NCBI GenBank assembly: GCA_000934455.1
Contig: KN886837.1
Location: 46,386-110,385, forward strand
Direction of reading: 5' to 3'
DNA length: 64,000 nt
Source of the DNA: Apostichopus parvimensis
Taxonomy: Eukaryota; Echinodermata; Holothuroidea; Aspidochirotida; Stichopodidae
The translations under genes were made by a program, and so were the position numbers. A model generated the notes under the pieces. It had not been told where the DNA came from. It saw only the letters and a list, made by a program, of their open reading frames with translations, and did not search any database. This document shows, one piece after another, positions 58,473-64,000 of this stretch (positions are counted from its first letter, which is position 1; each line of letters starts with the position of its first letter).

Positions 58473-61400
58473 TTAATCTACTTCCATCTCGTCGGCTTGT
58501 GGAGGAGGGTTTGTTTCCTCTTTGTTAGCCTCCGTGGACTCTGTCTCCATTTTCTCATCGGTAGGGTTAGGGTTGTCCCCTTCCGGTTTGGGGGTCTCAT
58601 CCTTGGGCGGTTCTTCCTTTGGTGGTTCCTCCTTGGGTTTAGGTTTCGGCTTCTTTGTGATGGGATCACATGTACTGATGAGATTCTGTTGAGCAAAAAT
58701 AAGCAGGATCAAAATCAAGCCATATCGAGATACTACTTATGACTTGGGAGTTCCAATCGTCAGCACATCATGATGAAGCTTGGGCTCTACAACTGAGTTA
58801 TCCAGTGCTAAGCTGGAGCTGATCCCTTTTAAGGGACATCAGAAGAAGGTCCCTGAGCGAAGTTTACACAAGTACTTGTTCAGGGATTCTGATGATCTAG
58901 ATGAAATTATTCCGTCATCAAACAGATTAAAATTTTTTGTAAAGACGTCTCCCTTGAGACAAATACTGTTAAAGTTGGCTGTAAAAAATGCTGAAAATAT
59001 GTGAACATGTATATAAGTATACATTGTATACAGATATATGACTACTGAAAGACCTGGTACTAGTATTGAAGACCCTAAATGGACGATGGGGGGGGGGTGG
59101 AGGTGGGGGGGTAAGATAGCTAATCAAAAGCCATTCTACCCTGCAAACCTTGTGTAACACACCACGTGTAGTTTGTTCCATCAACTTATCACTTAGTGAC
59201 ATATGTGCTAGTTGTAAGTGCACCACGACATAAAGACTGACAGGACTATTAACAGGCTATAGTTGGGACGTCGGCAATTCCTCGCACCATTCTCCTCCCC
59301 TCTCCAGTGACCCTGACCATTGAACCCCCATCGAGTCCACTCACCTGAAGCTCTGTTCTCACTTGACTGGCCAGGACAACCGGGTCCTTGGTAAGGGGAA
59401 TCTGGTTCTGTGCATTTTGTTTCTTATCCCTCCATTCCTCCTTCTCCTTCAAGCACCGCTCTACCTTCTCAATGTCAGCTTTCTCGATGTGACTGAATTT
59501 TTCGTCCTGATGAAAGGATTACCAAGGGTAACCAAGAAGGAAAACAAGACTGCATGAAGGGTCTGAAAAATTCAGTCTCTTAGAAGAATTTTATATATCT
59601 GTTGGGTCAGACTATCTACAAAGAATTCCATGATTTTCCAACTTTGCAAGAAACCCAACTTGAATCAAAAAACATTGAAAAGACATGTGTTGTATTTGTT
59701 ATAAGTACTTTAAGCCCAGTGTTACTTAGTTGGTATTAGAGCCTAGTGCTTATTGGTTAAGATTTTAATCTAGTCATCTTTCATTTCTTCTTTGTTGTGG
59801 TTAAGGCTGTCCACTTGTGATCTAATGATTGCAGGTTCGAACCCTGGCCAGATCATTGCGTTGTGTCCTTGGGCAAGGCACTTTATCTCCATTGCCTCTC
59901 TTCACCCAGGTGTATAAATAGGGACTTGCGAGGTAACTTGTAAATATTGCTTTGTGCGCCGGTTTGTGGCTGCACCCTATGGGAAGTCCCCCAGGGGACA
60001 TGTGGTGCCCCAGGAGAGATTGACTGAATTTTGGTGTGTAGGTGCGACAAGTTACCAATGACCAGGGTTAAGTTGTAAAGTCTTGTGAGAGGGCCTTAGC
60101 CTTAAACAAGACTGTAAAACCTTCAACTTTTAATTAAAATTGGTGCGGCAAAAAGTTGAAAAATGTTTTGTTGCTTGTCCAGGACAATCAACTAATTGTT
60201 AATTTTTGGTCGGAGTTTAGTTTCCTAATTTTCCAGTGACACACCGTAACATCTTCAGTCTCTACATGTACATTATACATGAAGTACAGGTAACTTACCC
60301 CATCGTTAAACTGCGTGAGAAACTTCCTGTAGAGTATAAGTGCCTGTCCAAGCTCATCAAATGCCCTAGGTCTTTCTGTTGCTTCCTGTTCTCGTTTTAC
60401 CACCGGGTCTCCCAGTTTCTATTTCAAGGAGGAAAAATTCAACATGGAAAGTAAATTTCACACCAAGACAGCAAAAAAAAGTAAAAACCATGAGAAGTGT
60501 GTACCACCATTTGTTTTTTCTCGGAAAATGAATTCTAAGTGTCACAGGGATGAAAAATGATGTGACTTCACAATGAACTCCTCTTTTTCAACTTTGACAC
60601 CTCTCTCTATATAGTGAAGTTAACCTCTTGCGAGGAAAAAAGGTGTAACACTTTCTTCGAACTAGAGTATAGACTGCAGGCAGTATTACCACATGCATGG
60701 AACTGAGTAGCCTTGCAAATACATGATTTGAGTTTTCCATAAAAATGACCCGTCAATATGCCCACAATTTTCTGGAGGAAGGCTTATTTTGAAGACAAAA
60801 TTCAAAACATACAACAGGCAATAAAGATCGTAGCGATGCTTACCTTCAGTTCTTCTATTTTCGTAATGTAAGCATTCTTCTGGAGGTCCTCCCCATCACC
60901 ATATAACCAATCTTCGGTTTGGTTTAGGAGGGCACCAAATTTTTCACGGTCCTGTTAAAACCAAATATTTTATCTCGTTAGAGTATATTCATATCACATT
61001 AAGCTCTGATCAGTAAGATGATATATCAAACCATAAAATCACATAAACAATTAAATTTGGAATGGTGGAGACAGATGATCATAAAGAATTTACTTCTGAA
61101 GATTGTCTTCATTCATTTGGGGGGGGGGGGGACAGTTTGCCTCTCTCACTTGATCATGTTTCAAATAATTATGAAAAAAATGCAGTGTGTTCTGTTATCA
61201 TTTTAGCACCATTTTTTTCCCCTTACTTTTCCATGGCATTCACTTAGTGAGCTTGAATGTATCTGATAACACCATATCCAAATTTGCACAAGCTAAAATG
61301 GCAAGTTTGAATTATAATTCCCTAATTAATATTTGCTGCCTGTAGGAGAATGCAGTTTGTCACAAATAGATCACTGCTAAAAATATCATCAACCACACCC

Positions 61401-64000
61401 AGTATGAATGTAGGTTTATCTATGACTGAATAACCTGTTACAGAGTAACTAAACAAAACAGGAAGCCAACAGACTAAGTGATTCCTTACCAAGTTTGACA
61501 TGTTGAGACATTCAATGCACACAAGATTTTCAATTTTGAACTAACAACAATATGGTTTTATACTAACTATGGTGGACTACAATCCTATGAATGTACATCC
61601 AAGCCTCGCTTTTGAAGTTATCATGTTTAGAAAGTTTCCCAACATGAACCTTGCTTCACCTCAAATGACTTTTGACTTCTGCAGAGAACCATAGGGTTCT
61701 TGCACTCGCAAAAATTGAATGAACATACCATATATAGAAAGCTTTCAGACTTTGACCTCTTGTGACCTGAATGATCTTTGACCTCCATGGAAACAATCAG
61801 AATCTTGCACTCACTACAGTGGATATTCGTACCATAAATGACGTTCTTCCATGCTTTGTTTTCGTTGTTACTAAGTTTGCAAGAATTTCTGATTTTGACC
61901 TCTGGTGACCTTTGACTGTCATAGGTAACAATAGGGTCTTTTCCTCATCATGATGCATCCAAATACCAACTATGAAGTGAACCCAGTTTGTACTGGTTTA
62001 AGTTAGAGATTTTACAAGGTAAAGCACCACACATACATATGCACCCACCATCTCAAAAATTCCTTTTGCCTTCAGCACTGTATCAAAACTATTAACTTAG
62101 ACATGCTTGATATATTTCATAACGATCCTTTCAACCATTGAGGATAAGTGACGATCGTTAGGTTAAATTCTCGGCTAAATGAGGACAAATCTTTCAATAA
62201 TCATGATATTGCTTACCTCTTCAGTGATGTAAATCTCCAGGCTTCCATACATCTTGTCCCTCATTTCATAGACGTATTCTTCCACATTATTCTTGGCATG
62301 TGACCTGTCCCTCTCCAGTTTATCCTGAGCAACCATATGCATCTAATAGAAGAAACAGACATTACCATTAACAAAGATGTCTTTTTCTTGCTGTTATTGT
62401 CAATGTTTTGCTGGCCATAATATGACTTAAAGGAAGTTCCCCTTACACCCCCACCCCTCCCCTCCAAGGGTGCATCATTTAGTAGCTTGGTAACAAATGC
62501 TGCTACTATGTCCACAATTGTCTGCAATGAACTCTGTAGAGGCCAGAAGGTGGGTGAAAACTTGAGTGAGCTGAAGCAAAATTTCGGATACAAGGTGTTC
62601 CTTCTACCCATGATGAAAACGGAAGCATTATACAATATTAGAACTTAAAGACCACATTCTTCCTTTTGGTCATTCAATCAGTTCATGATTTCTTTTGATT
62701 CACTGTTGGATAACAACGCTGCTCTGACATCAAAGGGTTTCTCTAGCCATATTCATAGCGTTTCTTGAGCCATTTTCAAAGGGATGCTCAAGCCATATCA
62801 ATAGGGTATTGCAAACCTCAAAATTTCATCTCTTTTCCATCAGCAAGAACAATTACTGATGTAAGAGGATTGACATTATGGTGTATCCATGTTATGTGTT
62901 AATTTACCACAGCAGAGTTTAACTTTGGAACTTGAAAGATGAGAAGAAAAAAAAATAATGACCTGTGAGCCAAATCAAGTCAGGGATTTTACAATCCATC
63001 TCTCTCATACATGCATAAACTGTTTTGAATCATCCCACAACCCAATTTTCTTTATCATCGTGTTAGATTTGTGTGATATCCATATGGTCACTGCTGTATT
63101 TGCCTCTCGATGCGGTTCATCAAACTAAATGGAAATCCTGATAGTTAACAGTCGCGGCTTTCTGAATTTCTCTGTTACAATTTTCTCACCTCTTTTTCAT
63201 AAAGCAGTTGTAGCTGTGGTATTGTGAGTTCGTTCACCACGGGATCGATCGGGAGGTCCCTGGTTGAATATTTTACTTTAGCCTTCCCTTTCTTTCCATC
63301 CTCCTTATCACCATTCTCTTTCTTTCCTTCTTCTTCATCCTTGGTTTTACTTGTATCAGTTTCATCTTGTTTCTGGACAGATTAAAAAAAGCAAAACAAA
63401 AAACACAAAAATGTTGAGCATTTCAAAATTACCAACTCAAACAGTCTGCTTTCCAGTCAACATGGTCTGCCTCCCACTAATAGTCCTTTAAAGTATTCAA
63501 GTATATGCATTGTAACATTGCATTTTACTTACATATTTGTATGACATCAGGAAATAACATACAAAACAATACAAACAACAAAACAATACAAACAACAAAA
63601 CAATACAAACAAAACAAAACAAACAGCAAACAAACAAGAAAACAATACAAACAAGAAAACAATACAAACAGCAAAACAATACAAACAACCATACACACAA
63701 CAATACAAACAACAACAAAAAGCCTGCTGTCATCAACCATACCTCTTGTTGCTCCTCTGATGTCTCCATTTTCTCCTCCCCTTCTTGACCTGCAGCACCC
63801 TGTTTTGGCTGTTCCTCTGTTCCAGCTGTGTCATTCTGAGTCGCTTCCGTCTCCATCTTGGCCCCTTCTTCCCCTTCTCCTCCTCCTCCTTCCTTGTTCA
63901 CTTCTTCTTTCCCGTTGACTCCCTTCCCTTCTTTCCCCGCCTCTTCTTTCGGTTCCTCCGGTTCCGGTTCGGGAGGAAGTTTGACGACTACGGCGGCAGA
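58473..64000 (-). CDS. HSPA4: HSPA4/Hsp110-family chaperone, 3' part (runs off the right edge)
   Basis: Seven minus-strand exons, 64000-63743, 63372-63190, 62342-62217, 60951-60844, 60418-60299, 59506-59345 and 58685-58473, all in phase 0, give the C-terminal ~312 residues. The nucleotide-binding domain lies beyond the window. Seen are the long acidic/lysine-rich insert of the substrate-binding domain and then the Hsp110 helical region (NNVEEYVYEMRDKM, TEDWLYGDGEDLQKNAY, PLTKDPVV, STCDPITKKPKPK). Last comes a low-complexity tail rich in Pro, Glu and Lys, ending EMEVD. Family members are nucleotide-exchange factors for Hsp70 in the cytosol and help pull apart aggregates. The HSPA4, HSPA4L and HSPH1 split is vertebrate, so this is probably the single invertebrate gene. 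The intron between 60299 and 59506 carries a SINE, and the one between 63743 and 63372 an A/C-rich microsatellite. Confidence 0.95.
59797..60118 (+). mobile_element. tRNA-derived SINE
   Basis: An A-box-like GTGGTTAAGGC near 59797 is followed by a perfect B box GGTTCGAACCC at 59834-59844, then the body word 'ccttgggcaaggcactttat', common in SINEs of marine animals. The copy lies in an intron of the minus-strand Hsp110 gene, in the opposite orientation. It looks nearly full length, but its right end (about 60118) is approximate and no clear poly(A) or target duplication was defined. Confidence 0.8.
63560..63715. repeat. (ACAAACAACAAAACAAT)n microsatellite
   Basis: An A/C-only stretch of about 155 bases with a wandering 17-base period in an Hsp110 intron. 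Minus-strand frames of repeated FVLFCCLYC type come from it and are not genes. Confidence 0.9.

Noticed and set aside
58497-58742. Plus-strand 81-codon frame
   Set aside because: Antisense of the Pro/Glu/Lys-rich last exon of Hsp110.
63505-63918. Plus- and minus-strand frames of about 135 codons
   Set aside because: They mix the A/C microsatellite with antisense or read-through of an Hsp110 exon; the exon itself ends at 63743.
1-64000. Old retroviral, LTR or Polinton remains
   Set aside because: I looked for paired long terminal repeats and for gag, pol, integrase or capsid-type frames and saw none; the only reverse-transcriptase remnant is the LINE tail at 22.6-23.1 kb.

Overview
This window is animal genomic DNA. 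Its genes are spread over many short exons with GT-AG introns, and between them lie microsatellites, minisatellites, SINE and LINE fragments and a DNA transposon. Introns rich in 'taggcctag' words, and best matches to deuterostome versions of the genes, suggest a marine invertebrate deuterostome, most likely an echinoderm. This is inference from style; no marker gene here fixes the species. There are three assembly gaps (15303-15592, 29643-30622, 53135-53474).

Layout from left to right: a fold-back repeat (100-576); TRAPPC2 (+, 1507-5859, five coding exons, one a U12-type AT-AC intron boundary); a speriolin-family gene (+, 8672-10912, two exons); TIMM8 (-, 14108-14383, one exon); TPK1 (-, 23278-18048, seven exons, complete) with a LINE tail in its first intron; a TATA/CRE promoter and donor site pointing right with no recognisable product (23398-23534); a patch of local duplications with a U2 snRNA-like fragment (23.8-24.7 kb); a multi-exon gene for an unrecognised single-pass membrane protein (-, 31442-25187, partly hidden by a gap); a second copy of the fold-back repeat (32.7-33.1 kb); HPF1 with an N-terminal PBZ zinc finger (+, 33876-39214, seven exons); a 27-bp minisatellite (40.2-40.8 kb); LIAS (+, 43654-54741, ten exons) with a 2.5-kb inverted-repeat DNA element in its last intron; a ~140-bp tandem array (55.8-56.7 kb); and the 3' part of an HSPA4/Hsp110 gene (-, running off the right edge at 64000).

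The genes are unrelated housekeeping and germ-line functions: vesicle tethering (TRAPPC2), mitochondrial import chaperoning (TIMM8), thiamine diphosphate synthesis (TPK1), lipoate synthesis (LIAS), DNA-damage ADP-ribosylation (HPF1), protein folding (Hsp110) and a sperm/centrosome protein (speriolin). TPK1 and LIAS touch the same enzymes, since the 2-oxoacid dehydrogenases need both thiamine diphosphate and lipoate, but nothing here shows co-regulation. All exon chains were joined by eye from splice sites, reading phase and remembered family sequences. The reading phase closes for every junction listed, apart from those hidden by the gap.

The best candidate for something undescribed is the membrane protein gene at 25187-31442. 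It has a signal peptide, a small cysteine-bearing ectodomain, a long helical stretch just outside the membrane, one membrane span and an acidic, serine-rich tail, and I cannot place it in a family.
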